A stretch of DNA of 64,000 bases from Croceibacterium selenioxidans (GTDB lineage Bacteria > Pseudomonadota > Alphaproteobacteria > Sphingomonadales > Sphingomonadaceae): contig NZ_JAHFVK010000002.1 in the NCBI RefSeq assembly GCF_018599195.1, positions 814,001-878,000 on the forward strand. The letters run 5' to 3'. Position 1 is the stretch's first letter. Every line of letters starts with the position of its first letter. The translations under genes and the position numbers were made by a program. Shown piece by piece: positions 36,645 to 44,357 of this stretch. The notes beneath the pieces were generated by a model, which worked only from the letters and a program-made list of their open reading frames with translations, ran no database searches and had not been told where the DNA came from.

Positions 36645-37693
36645 TTCGGCAGGCGGCGTTCGGAGATTCTGCCGCTGACGTAGGCTCCCTGCGTCTGAAG
36701 CATCCAGCCGGGGTACTCCCGAGGCAGGGCGCTCAGGCCATCCAATTCGGCAAGTTCGGCCTGCTCCAACTCAACGTCGCAAGCCGCGATATTGTCGGAC
36801 AGCTGGTCCGCACGCTTGGCCCCGACGATGACGGTCGACACGACGGGCTGATAGAGCAACCAGGCGAGCGCAATCTGCGCGACGGACACGCCGCGCTTGT
36901 CGCCCATCCTGCGCATGGCTTCGACAAGCGTGGCCGCACGATCGAGATCGACCGGGGGGAAATCGAAGTTTGCCCTGCGCCCCTCTCCGCTGGTTCCCTC
37001 GGGCGTGAAATCATACTTTCCGCTCAAGAGCCCTCCGGCGAGCGGCGACCAGACCATGAGCCCCAGCCCCTCGCTCAGGAGCATGGGGGCGAGTTCGCGT
37101 TCGAGGTCCCGTCCCGCCACGGTGTAGTAGGCCTGTAGCGACACGAACTTCGCGAAACCGCGCCGTTCGGAGATTCCCAGGGCCTTGACGATCTGCCACG
37201 CCGCCCAGTTCGAAACCCCGACGTATCGGGCCCGCCCCGACCGAACGATGTCGTTGAGGGCCTCGAGCGCTTCCTCGATCGGCGTGACGGGATCCCAGCC
37301 GTGAATCTGGTAGAGATCGACGTGGTCGAGCTGCAGGCGCTTCAGGCTGGCATCGATCTGGTCGAGCATGTGCTTGCGACCGGTTCCGGCATCGTTCCTG
37401 CCTTCGCCCATCGTGCCCATGGCCTTGGTCGCGACCACGATCTCGGAACGCTTCAGACCCAGGGCCTTGAGCGCGCCTCCGACGAACTCTTCCGACTGGC
37501 CGGTCGTGTAGACGTTGGCCGTGTCGATGAAGTTGATGCCGCCGTCGATCGCCTGGCGGACCAAGGCGGTCGACGCATCCTGATCTAGGCCATGGACATG
37601 ACCGAACCGGCCCGGATTGGTTCCGAAAGTCATAGCACCGAGGCAAAGCTCGGAAACGATCAGGCCCGTGTTGCCGAACTGGTTGTAGCGCAT
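36641..37693 (-). CDS. Aldo/keto reductase
   Basis: A 350-residue TIM-barrel NADPH oxidoreductase. The catalytic tetrad is recognisable: Asp and Tyr in DTANVYTTGQSEE, Lys in VVATKAMG, His in YQIHGWDP. The layout resembles YajO/YghZ-type reductases acting on aldehydes. It sits between proA and nadD, an unusual place, and is coupled to nadD by a 4-bp overlap. Substrate unknown. Confidence 0.9.
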   Translation of the reverse strand: MRYNQFGNTGLIVSELCLGAMTFGTNPGRFGHVHGLDQDASTALVRQAIDGGINFIDTANVYTTGQSEEFVGGALKALGLKRSEIVVATKAMGTMGEGRNDAGTGRKHMLDQIDASLKRLQLDHVDLYQIHGWDPVTPIEEALEALNDIVRSGRARYVGVSNWAAWQIVKALGISERRGFAKFVSLQAYYTVAGRDLERELAPMLLSEGLGLMVWSPLAGGLLSGKYDFTPEGTSGEGRRANFDFPPVDLDRAATLVEAMRRMGDKRGVSVAQIALAWLLYQPVVSTVIVGAKRADQLSDNIAACDVELEQAELAELDGLSALPREYPGWMLQTQGAYVSGRISERRLPK

Positions 37694-37740
37694 GAGGTCT
37701 CTCCTGTTCGCCGCTGTCTAGGCGGACAACACAGGGGGCT

Positions 37741-39015
37741 TCAAGCGCGCGCTTCGCCGTGGCCGCGGACTTGCCACTTGTAGGTGGTCAGTCCTTCGAG
37801 CGCGACCGGGCCGCGCGCGTGGAGCCGCCCCGTGGCGATGCCAATTTCAGCGCCTAGCCCGAACTCCCCGCCATCGGCGAACTGAGTCGAGGCGTTGACC
37901 ATCACGATCGCACTGTCGACTTCAGCGAGGAAACGTTCCGCGACATCGGCATCAGAGGTGAGGATGGCATCGGTGTGCCCCGACGAGTGCCGTTCGATAT
38001 GGTCGAGGGCCGCGTCGAGTCCGTCGACCACCGCCACGGACAGCACGGCGTCAAGATATTCGGTATCCCAGTCATTGGCGCTGGCCCGTCCTATGCGCGG
38101 ATCGATCGCCTGGGCCCGCGCGTCGCCGCGAAGTTCGCAACCGGCATCCAACAGCGCGCCCACGACCTGGCCGCTGGCGGGAAAGTTCGCGTCGAGCAGC
38201 AGCGTCTCCATCGCTCCGCAGATCCCCGTGCGGCGCATCTTCGCGTTGAGCGCGAGCGTGGTCGCCATCGCCGGATCGGCAGAGGAATGAACGTAGGTGT
38301 GGCAGATGCCATCGAGGTGTGCGAGCACCGGCACGCGCGCGTCGTTCTGCACGCGCTCTACCAACCCCTTGCCGCCACGGGGCACGATCATGTCGATCAG
38401 CCCCGCCGCGCGCAGCATGGCGCCCACGGCCTCGCGGTCCTGTGTGGGAAGGAGCTGGACGGCTTCGGCAGGCACACCGGCCGCCGCAAGTCCCTCGGCC
38501 AACGCCGCATGGATCGCCCGGTTGGAATTGACCGCTTCGCTCCCGCCACGCAGCAGCACGGCGTTGCCGCTGCGCAGGCACAACGCGGCCGCATCGGCGG
38601 TGACGTTGGGACGGCTTTCGTAGATGATTCCGATCAGCCCGATAGGGATGCGGACACGGCTCAATTCCATGCCGGCAGGGGCCGTGTTGCGATCGATGAC
38701 CTGGCCGACGGGGTCAGGCAGCGAAGCGACTGCCTCCACCGCCGAAGCAATTGATTCCAGACGCTTTTCATCGAGCCGCAAGCGATCGAGCATCGCAGGC
38801 GTGAGACCGTTGGTTTCCCCTGCCGCGATGTCGCGGGCATTGGCTTCGAGAATCCGCGGCATATGCGCTCTTAGCGCCGCTGCGGCAGAGCGCAGCGCCG
38901 CTTCCTTCGCCGGCCCGTCGAGCCGCGCCAGATGGCGCTGCGCCGCGCGTCCGGCTTTCGCCAGAGCAGCAATGGTTTCGTCGTGATTTGCGGCGGTCTG
39001 TAGCTGGGTCGACAT
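37741..39015 (-). CDS. proA: Gamma-glutamyl phosphate reductase, proline synthesis
   Basis: A 424-residue NADPH enzyme reducing glutamyl-5-phosphate to the semialdehyde. Aldehyde-dehydrogenase-fold landmarks are IGLIGIIYESRPNVTADAAALC and the catalytic cysteine in MRRTGICGAMETLLLD, with HSSGHTDAI near the C-terminus. proB is not adjacent. A hairpin (GTTCGCC and GGCGGAC, 37707-37728) lies between proA and the aldo/keto reductase gene. The 231-bp upstream gap is shared with the divergent M23 gene. Confidence 0.95.
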   Translation of the reverse strand: MSTQLQTAANHDETIAALAKAGRAAQRHLARLDGPAKEAALRSAAAALRAHMPRILEANARDIAAGETNGLTPAMLDRLRLDEKRLESIASAVEAVASLPDPVGQVIDRNTAPAGMELSRVRIPIGLIGIIYESRPNVTADAAALCLRSGNAVLLRGGSEAVNSNRAIHAALAEGLAAAGVPAEAVQLLPTQDREAVGAMLRAAGLIDMIVPRGGKGLVERVQNDARVPVLAHLDGICHTYVHSSADPAMATTLALNAKMRRTGICGAMETLLLDANFPASGQVVGALLDAGCELRGDARAQAIDPRIGRASANDWDTEYLDAVLSVAVVDGLDAALDHIERHSSGHTDAILTSDADVAERFLAEVDSAIVMVNASTQFADGGEFGLGAEIGIATGRLHARGPVALEGLTTYKWQVRGHGEARA

Positions 39016-39064
39016 GGTGCGCCTGTAGCACCGTTGCGCCCTGCTGTCAGTCCAGGGAAATGCC

Positions 39065-39184
39065 GATTCGATTCAAGTCAATCCGTTACACTTCTGAGGT
39101 GCTGTGGATGCTTTTTGTTATATGCCACAACTCGTCGTGAATCAGGATCGACTCGGCCCAAAGCCCAAGATTCCGATTCGACTC
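39065..39184. promoter_or_regulatory. Cluster of seven GANTC (CcrM-type) sites before the M23-bactofilin operon
   Basis: GANTC occurs at 39065, 39070, 39139, 39150, 39169, 39175 and 39180, that is seven times in 120 bp, where chance gives about 0.5. GANTC is the target of the cell-cycle methyltransferase CcrM in alphaproteobacteria, and methylated sites near promoters are read by GcrA. The cluster lies in the proA/M23 divergent gap, and the last sites are about 63 bp before the M23 start. A clear -10/-35 pair was not identified. Confidence 0.65.
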
Positions 39185-39246
39185 TATTAACGCCAAGGGT
39201 CTAGCCAGCCCGCCAAGACTTGTACGGGAAAGTCGGGGTCCGAATT

Positions 39247-40419
39247 TTGACAAACGCAACCGTGAGCGGTCTGCTTGACCGCGTGCGGGGTTGGTTTCCG
39301 GAGCGTGAGTTTTTCATGCGCTCGCAGGGCCAGGTCCGTTTCATCACGATTACTTCACGTATGCAGATGGTTGCTGCAGGTCTCGCTGTCGCCGTTGTCG
39401 GCGGCTGGGGCCTTTCAGTAGGCGTCATGGCGATCAGTCAGTATCAGGCTGTGTCGGAGCGGCTCTCGCTGCTCGAGCGTGAAGCGCACGTCGCGACGGC
39501 GGAGAGCCGGGTGAAGGCCTATCGTGACGACGTGAACGAAGTGGCGACAGACGTCGGGCGGCGCATGGACTTCATTGAGAAGGTCCTGCCGATGCTCCCG
39601 GACGATGTCGTCGCCGAGGAAACGGTTAGCGACAGCAGCGGCGAAGCCGCGAAAACCGTCGAGAAGGTCAGCGCGCTGATGCCCGAAGCTGCGGCGATCG
39701 CCCGCATCGAGCAGCGCCAGTTGGCCCTCGTCGAGCGCCTGACCCGCTATGCCGACCGCCGCGCCGCCCGCGCTGAAGCGGCCATTCGTGAACTCGGCCT
39801 CGATCCTCGCGCCATGCTCCGCGCCTCGCGCACCGCACAGGGCGGTCCGCTGCAGAAGCTTTCGACCGAAAGCGACGGCTCACTCGATCCTCGCTTCCAG
39901 CGCCTCGGCCTCAGCCTTGCGCGGATGGATGCGCTCGAGCAGGGTCTCACCGGCATTCCCCAGGTCATGCCGGCCGACATGAACATGATCTCCTCGGGCT
40001 TCGGCTATCGCAGCGACCCCTTCACGGGCGGTGCCGCCCTGCACGCCGGGCTCGACTTCCGCGGCCAGATCGGCGCTCCGATTCACGCGGCGGCCAAGGG
40101 CCGGGTTTCCTTCGTCGGAATCAAGTCCGGTTACGGAAAAGTAATCGAAGTCAGTCACGGCAACGGCCTGATGACCCGTTACGCCCACATGTCGGCCTGG
40201 CGCGCCCGCGTCGGCCAGGAAGTCGAAGCCGGCGATGTCATCGGCGCGATCGGCAGCACCGGTCGTTCAACCGGACCGCACTTGCACTTCGAGGTCCGCA
40301 TCAATGGCCGCGCGGTCAATCCGCGTCCTTTCCTGGAGACCGCCCCACATGTTCTCGAAGAAGCCCGAACCGACACTCCCGAGCGCAGCACCGCGAAAAA
40401 CGGCGCGGCCCGTGGCTAA
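39247..40419 (+). CDS. M23 peptidoglycan endopeptidase, membrane-anchored
   Basis: A 390-residue protein with one membrane helix (about residues 38-62), a coiled-coil region (about 70-200) and a complete C-terminal M23 domain: zinc and catalytic residues in LHAGLDFRG, YAHMSAW and HLHFEVRIN. It should cut peptide cross-links in peptidoglycan. The start is uncertain: TTG 39247 has a GGGG 8 bases upstream; TTG 39220 and a later ATG are alternatives. Its 3' end overlaps the bactofilin gene by 71 bp, so the pair is probably a shape or division unit. Confidence 0.9.
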   Translation: MTNATVSGLLDRVRGWFPEREFFMRSQGQVRFITITSRMQMVAAGLAVAVVGGWGLSVGVMAISQYQAVSERLSLLEREAHVATAESRVKAYRDDVNEVATDVGRRMDFIEKVLPMLPDDVVAEETVSDSSGEAAKTVEKVSALMPEAAAIARIEQRQLALVERLTRYADRRAARAEAAIRELGLDPRAMLRASRTAQGGPLQKLSTESDGSLDPRFQRLGLSLARMDALEQGLTGIPQVMPADMNMISSGFGYRSDPFTGGAALHAGLDFRGQIGAPIHAAAKGRVSFVGIKSGYGKVIEVSHGNGLMTRYAHMSAWRARVGQEVEAGDVIGAIGSTGRSTGPHLHFEVRINGRAVNPRPFLETAPHVLEEARTDTPERSTAKNGAARG

Positions 40420-40801
40420 TGGCGGTTCGACTTTCTCCGTGATCGGTGCTGACGTAACCATCCGGGGGGATATCGAAGCCTCGGCGGACCTCCATGTCGA
40501 CGGAACGATTGAGGGCGATCTCTCCTGCACCTCGCTGGTCCAGGGTGAATCGAGCTGCGTGGAAGGCGCGATCAACGCGGAGTCAGCGCGTCTTTCGGGC
40601 ACCGTGAAAGGCACGATCACCGTGCGCGATCTCGTGATCCTGCGAAGTGCGCGGATCGATGGTGACGTGCATTACGAGACCCTGACGATTGAGCAGGGCG
40701 CCAACGTCAACGGCCGGTTCGCGCCTGACGCGCTCAAGGCCGCCAAGGCTTCGCTCGACAGGGTTGAAGACGGCGAACAACGCCTGACACTCGCGGGTTG
40801 A
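40349..40801 (+). CDS. Bactofilin (cytoskeletal polymer, DUF583)
   Basis: A 150-residue protein. A Pro/Ala/Lys-rich N-terminal tail is followed by the beta-helical bactofilin core (about residues 28-130: FSVIGADVTIRGDIEASADL, HVDGTIEGDL, SARLSGTVKG, RIDGDVHYETLTIEQGA). Bactofilins form membrane-associated filaments that position peptidoglycan enzymes, which fits the adjoining M23 gene. The ATG at 40349 lies inside the M23 coding region; a terminator follows 21 bp after the stop. Confidence 0.92.
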   Translation: MFSKKPEPTLPSAAPRKTARPVANGGSTFSVIGADVTIRGDIEASADLHVDGTIEGDLSCTSLVQGESSCVEGAINAESARLSGTVKGTITVRDLVILRSARIDGDVHYETLTIEQGANVNGRFAPDALKAAKASLDRVEDGEQRLTLAG

Positions 40802-40822
40802 ACCCGATCAACAATTCATAGC

Positions 40823-40858
40823 AAAAAGGGCCGGCCCCGCGGGGGACCGGCCCTTTTT
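40823..40858. terminator. Strong bidirectional Rho-independent terminator
   Basis: AAAAAGGGCCGG pairs with CCGGCCCTTTTT around a short GC-rich loop, so it has a U-run on both strands. It ends the M23-bactofilin transcript on the plus strand and trcR on the minus strand. Confidence 0.9.
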
Positions 40859-40880
40859 GTTTGGGTTCAATCGCGAGCGA

Positions 40881-41588
40881 TCAATCGTCAGCGTTGGCTT
40901 CCGCAGCTCGCTTGGCCAGCAGCCACGCCTCGGCTTCGGCTTCCTGCGCCGCTTCGACAGCCGCCTTGGCCGACGCGTCGCGTTCGGCGCGCAGCTCCGA
41001 GATCAGTTCGGCGCGTTCGTCGCGGCTTTCCGCGACCGCAATCTCCGCCTCGTCGCCCATCACAACCCCGCGCTTGGCGGCCTTGGCGACCGCAGCGTCA
41101 AGTTCACGCTGCGAACACAGGCCGAGCGTCACGGGGTCCTTTGCCTGGATGTTGGCGATGTTCCAGTGGCTCCGCTCGCGGATCGCGTTGATCGTGTTGC
41201 GCGTCGTACCGATCAGCTTGCCGATCTGCGCGTCCGAGATCTCCGGGTGATTGCGGATGATCCAGGCGATGCCGTCGGGCTTGTCCTGCCGCTTGGACAC
41301 CGGCGTATAGCGCGGCCCCTTGGTGCGGCTGACGTCGACCGGTGCGCGCTGCATCTTGAGCTTGTAGTTCGGATCGGCCTGGCCCTTCTCGATCTCGTCG
41401 TGATTGAGCTCGCCCGAATGGACCGGATCGCGACCGGTGTACTTCGAACTGGCAAGATCGTCCGCCATCGCCTGGACTTCGAGGATATGCAGCCCGCAGA
41501 ACTCTGCGATCTGTTCGAAGCTCAGCGCGGTGTTGTCGACCAGCCAGGAAGCGGTCGCGTGCGGCATCAGGGGAGTGGGCTGGGCCAC
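40881..41588 (-). CDS. TrcR, cell-cycle transcriptional regulator (DUF1013)
   Basis: A 235-residue protein with the DUF1013 layout: MPHATASWLVDNTALSFEQIAEFCGLH, the helix-turn-helix stretch SDAQIGKLIGTTRNTINAIRERSHWN and a C-terminal coiled coil (Glu/Ala/Arg-rich, about 190-235). The GTG at 41588 follows GGAGAG; the frame extends upstream but that part encodes the terminator. In Caulobacter, TrcR is a conserved cell-cycle regulator. It is convergent with the bactofilin operon. Confidence 0.85.
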   Translation of the reverse strand: MAQPTPLMPHATASWLVDNTALSFEQIAEFCGLHILEVQAMADDLASSKYTGRDPVHSGELNHDEIEKGQADPNYKLKMQRAPVDVSRTKGPRYTPVSKRQDKPDGIAWIIRNHPEISDAQIGKLIGTTRNTINAIRERSHWNIANIQAKDPVTLGLCSQRELDAAVAKAAKRGVVMGDEAEIAVAESRDERAELISELRAERDASAKAAVEAAQEAEAEAWLLAKRAAEANADD

Positions 41589-41603
41589 GGTTTCTCTCCG
41601 GTA

Positions 41604-41635
41604 GAAAAAGAAGGGCCGCCCCTCACGGAGCGGCC
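41604..41635 (-). terminator. Terminator of the glycosyltransferase/phosphoesterase transcript
   Basis: On the minus strand, arms GGCCGC and GCGGCC (10-base loop) are followed by CTTCTTTTTC. It separates the PlcP-Agt-like pair from trcR. It lies only 15 bases before the trcR start, so it could also act as a leader structure for that gene. Confidence 0.65.
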
Positions 41636-41691
41636 GACACCGGGACGATGTAGGGAATTTACCCGCGAACGGCAAGCAAACTCGCCGCAAG

Positions 41692-42729
41692 TCAGGCGGC
41701 ACGCAGCTCGTACAGCGCAGGTTGCGGACTTTCGGGCGTCAGACCGGCGAGGAACTGGTCGGTGCTCGCCTCCCACGTGAAGCTGCGGCCGTGCGTCCGG
41801 CAATGCTCGCGATTCCGCTGCAGGGCACCGGCAATCGCCTGTTCAAGCGATTCGGCCATGCATCCGCTCGCTGCCGTCAGCACGTCGAGCGGACCGGGAA
41901 CGGGATAGGCGGCGACCGGGGTTCCGGAGGCCAGCGCTTCGATCATCACCAGGCCAAAGGTGTCCGTGCGACTCGGAAAGACGAACACGTCGGCTCCCGC
42001 ATAACAGGCCGCCAGAGCGCGACCGCTCTGGCGGCCGACAAAGATCGTGTCGGGAAACTGGACCTGCAACCTCGCGAGGGCGGGACCGTCGCCGACCACG
42101 ACTTTCGAGCCGGGATGGCGGGTAGAGAGGAAGGCCTCGACGTTCTTTTCAACCGCGACCCTGCCGACATAGAGCTGGACCGGCCGCGGCAACTGCAGGA
42201 ACAAGTCGGGCGGGGCCACGTCCTGACCGAATTGCTCGAGATCGACCCCGCGACCCCAGGGGCGCAGCCGGGTCAGGCCGTGGGCTGCGAGCTGCTCGCG
42301 CAAGGTCGCCGTTGCGGCCATTATCCCGCTGGACGGCGCATGAAAGTGCCGGATGTAGGGCCAGAACATCGCCGCCGGCAGGTGGGAGCGGCGAGCGAGG
42401 TATTCGGGAAACTGGGTATGATAGGCGGTCGTGAACTGCCGCCCTTGCGCCAAACACCAACGCCGGGCTGCCCAGCCGAGCGGACCTTCGGTGGAGATGT
42501 GGATCGCCTCCGGACAAAAGGCAGCGAGGCGCTCACCCACCGCCTGCGATCCAGCAAGCGCGAGGCGTATTTCAGGATAAGTGGGGCAGGGCACCGAGCG
42601 AAACTGACACGGCGCGATCACCTCCACCTCGTGCCCCCGCCGAGAAAGCTCGACCGTAAGGGCGTGCAAGGTGCGCACGACGCCGTTGACCTGCGGGTCC
42701 CAGGCATCGGTTACGATGGCGATGCGCAT
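41692..42729 (-). CDS. GT4-family glycosyltransferase, probable diacylglycerol glycosyltransferase (Agt-like)
   Basis: A 345-residue GT-B glycosyltransferase. N-terminal MRIAIVTDAWDPQVNGVVRTLHAL, the NDP-sugar domain with FPSRTDTFGLVMIEALASGTPVAAYPVPGP near residues 255-285. The sequence style and its coupling to a PlcP-like phosphoesterase (TGATG overlap) suggest Agt, which adds sugar to diacylglycerol during phosphate starvation. The alternative is a mannosyltransferase of the MgtA type; acceptor specificity cannot be read from sequence. Confidence 0.75.
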   Translation of the reverse strand: MRIAIVTDAWDPQVNGVVRTLHALTVELSRRGHEVEVIAPCQFRSVPCPTYPEIRLALAGSQAVGERLAAFCPEAIHISTEGPLGWAARRWCLAQGRQFTTAYHTQFPEYLARRSHLPAAMFWPYIRHFHAPSSGIMAATATLREQLAAHGLTRLRPWGRGVDLEQFGQDVAPPDLFLQLPRPVQLYVGRVAVEKNVEAFLSTRHPGSKVVVGDGPALARLQVQFPDTIFVGRQSGRALAACYAGADVFVFPSRTDTFGLVMIEALASGTPVAAYPVPGPLDVLTAASGCMAESLEQAIAGALQRNREHCRTHGRSFTWEASTDQFLAGLTPESPQPALYELRAA

Positions 42730-43634
42730 CAGGCCGCTCGCGCCATGGCCTCGCCGGAAACCGCGAGCGCGGCCAGCGCCTCGCGACGGGCAATTTCCTC
42801 CGGCCAGTGGAGGATTTCCATCCGACCGTCAAAATGCTCGACCAGCGCGGTGCAGCCTTCGACCCAGTCGCCATCGTTGTAGTACTCGACGCCATCGAGT
42901 TCGCGCATCTCCGCGGTGTGGATGTGCCCGCAGACCACCCCATCAACCTTGCGGGCAGCGGCGGCCCGGGCGACCACTTCTTCGTAACGATAGATGAACT
43001 CGACCGCGTTCTTGACCTTGTGTTTGGCCATCTTGCTGAGCGACCAGTACGGCATTCCGAATTTCCTCCGGACCAGGTTGACCCAATGACTGAGGCCCAT
43101 CAGCAGTTCGTAGAGGGCGTCACCCACGACAGCGAGCCAGCGGTGCGCCAGCATCACACCATCGAATTCGTCGCCGTGCAGCACCAGCAGGCGCCGGCCA
43201 TCGGCGGTCTCGTGCACAGCGGCGCGGCGGATCTCGACCCCGCCGAAGTTGAGACCGGAAAACTGGCGGAACATCTCGTCGTGATTGCCCGGGATGTAGA
43301 CAATCCGTGTTCCGCGCCGTGCGCGCTTGAGAATGCGCCAGACGATGTCGTTGTGCGAGGCTGGCCAGTAGAACTTCTTCTTGAGCCGCCAGCCGTCGAC
43401 GATATCGCCGACCAGGTACATCGTCTCGCTGTCGGTTGAATCGAGGAAGTCGATCAGCAGGTCGGCATTGCAGCCTTTGGTCCCGAGGTGGACATCGCTG
43501 ATCCAGATCGTGCGATAGCGTCGCCGGCCCTCGGCCGAACGCTCGGGCACGACCGGTTCGTGGCTGTCGAAATGCGGAAAGGCGGTGAGGACTCCGCTAT
43601 TTCCGACCGCCCCTTGGAAGTAGCTCGCCAACAT
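42729..43634 (-). CDS. Metallophosphoesterase, probable phospholipase C-type PlcP
   Basis: A 301-residue calcineurin-like phosphoesterase with the metal motifs SDVHLG (Asp47, His49), GDIVDG (Asp77), GNHDE (Asn117, His118), LHGDEFD and GHIH. Such proteins are often annotated UDP-2,3-diacylglucosamine diphosphatase; the adjacent glycosyltransferase points instead to PlcP, which releases diacylglycerol from phospholipids in phosphate-limited marine bacteria and rhizobia. The start is ATG 43634; a TTG at 43661 is possible. A PHO-box-like sequence lies about 95 bp upstream. Confidence 0.75.
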   Translation of the reverse strand: MLASYFQGAVGNSGVLTAFPHFDSHEPVVPERSAEGRRRYRTIWISDVHLGTKGCNADLLIDFLDSTDSETMYLVGDIVDGWRLKKKFYWPASHNDIVWRILKRARRGTRIVYIPGNHDEMFRQFSGLNFGGVEIRRAAVHETADGRRLLVLHGDEFDGVMLAHRWLAVVGDALYELLMGLSHWVNLVRRKFGMPYWSLSKMAKHKVKNAVEFIYRYEEVVARAAAARKVDGVVCGHIHTAEMRELDGVEYYNDGDWVEGCTALVEHFDGRMEILHWPEEIARREALAALAVSGEAMARAA

Positions 43635-43728
43635 CGGCCACAGACCCTTGATAGCCTCCAATGGCTACGAGTCTATGGATGAGGAATATGACGCCAGAAT
43701 CGCAGTTCCGGGTCTGTTTCAAGACTTT

Positions 43729-43746
43729 ATGACAGTCCTGGGTCAG
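43729..43746 (-). promoter_or_regulatory. Candidate PHO box upstream of the PlcP-like gene
   Basis: On the minus strand the sequence is CTGACCC-AGGA-CTGTCAT. The second half is a perfect match to the CTGTCAT repeat and the first matches 4 of 7, with the correct 11-bp repeat spacing. It overlaps the stop codon of the GST gene. No clear -10 follows. It would make the phosphoesterase/glycosyltransferase pair a PhoB target. Confidence 0.5.
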
Positions 43747-44357
43747 TCAAGAGTCACGTGACCGGACTGGCCTTCCACGCGCGTCAGCCAGTTCACTACC
43801 GCAGGATAATCGGCCAACCGGTACCCGCCTTCCTCGCAAGTATGGGTATAGGCGTAGAGGCAGATATCGGCGACCGAGAACCGACCCGCGACGAGGAAAT
43901 CGTGCTGCGCTAGGTGGTCGTCCATAAGCTTGAGCGCATCGAGCCCCGCGGCACGCTTTAGGGGCAAGGCGATGCGCTGGAAATCGGTGAAGTTGTCTTC
44001 CCCGATCCAGCCGAACCAGAAGCGCAGGGTCGCGACGTTGGGTTCGTGATTGTACTGTTCCCAGAACATCCAGCGAAGCGTGTCCGCCTGCTCGAACGGG
44101 TCCTGCGGTATCAGCGGCGTACCCGTGGCGAGGAACCAGCAGGCGGCGTTGCTCTCCGGTACGAGGCGTTCCCCCACCTGCAGCACGGGGATGCGGCCGT
44201 TTGGGTTGACCTGCGAGAGGAACTCGGTCGTGCGCGTCTCGCCCTTCATGATATCGTACTCGCGCCGCTCGAGCGGGAGACCGAGGTGGGCCGCGGTCAG
44301 GCGGATCTTGTAGCAGTTGCCCGAGCGGGCGTACTCATGCAGGACCAGCCGCTCCAC
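43743..44357 (-). CDS. Glutathione S-transferase family protein
   Basis: A 204-residue GST with an N-terminal thioredoxin-fold domain (LHEYARSGNCYKIRLTAAHLG, VNPNGRIPVLQVG, the ESNA glutathione site) and an all-helical C-terminal domain. Ser in ARSGN is a plausible catalytic residue. The GTG start follows directly on the stop of the preceding gene (TGA then GTG), so it is coupled to the NTF2-like gene. Substrate unknown. Confidence 0.9.
   Translation of the reverse strand: MERLVLHEYARSGNCYKIRLTAAHLGLPLERREYDIMKGETRTTEFLSQVNPNGRIPVLQVGERLVPESNAACWFLATGTPLIPQDPFEQADTLRWMFWEQYNHEPNVATLRFWFGWIGEDNFTDFQRIALPLKRAAGLDALKLMDDHLAQHDFLVAGRFSVADICLYAYTHTCEEGGYRLADYPAVVNWLTRVEGQSGHVTLD

Noticed and set aside
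42729-43634. LpxH-type lipid A enzyme call for the metallophosphoesterase
   Set aside because: The metal motifs are generic; pairing with a GT4 glycosyltransferase and a PHO-box-like site favours PlcP, though a tree is needed to settle it.
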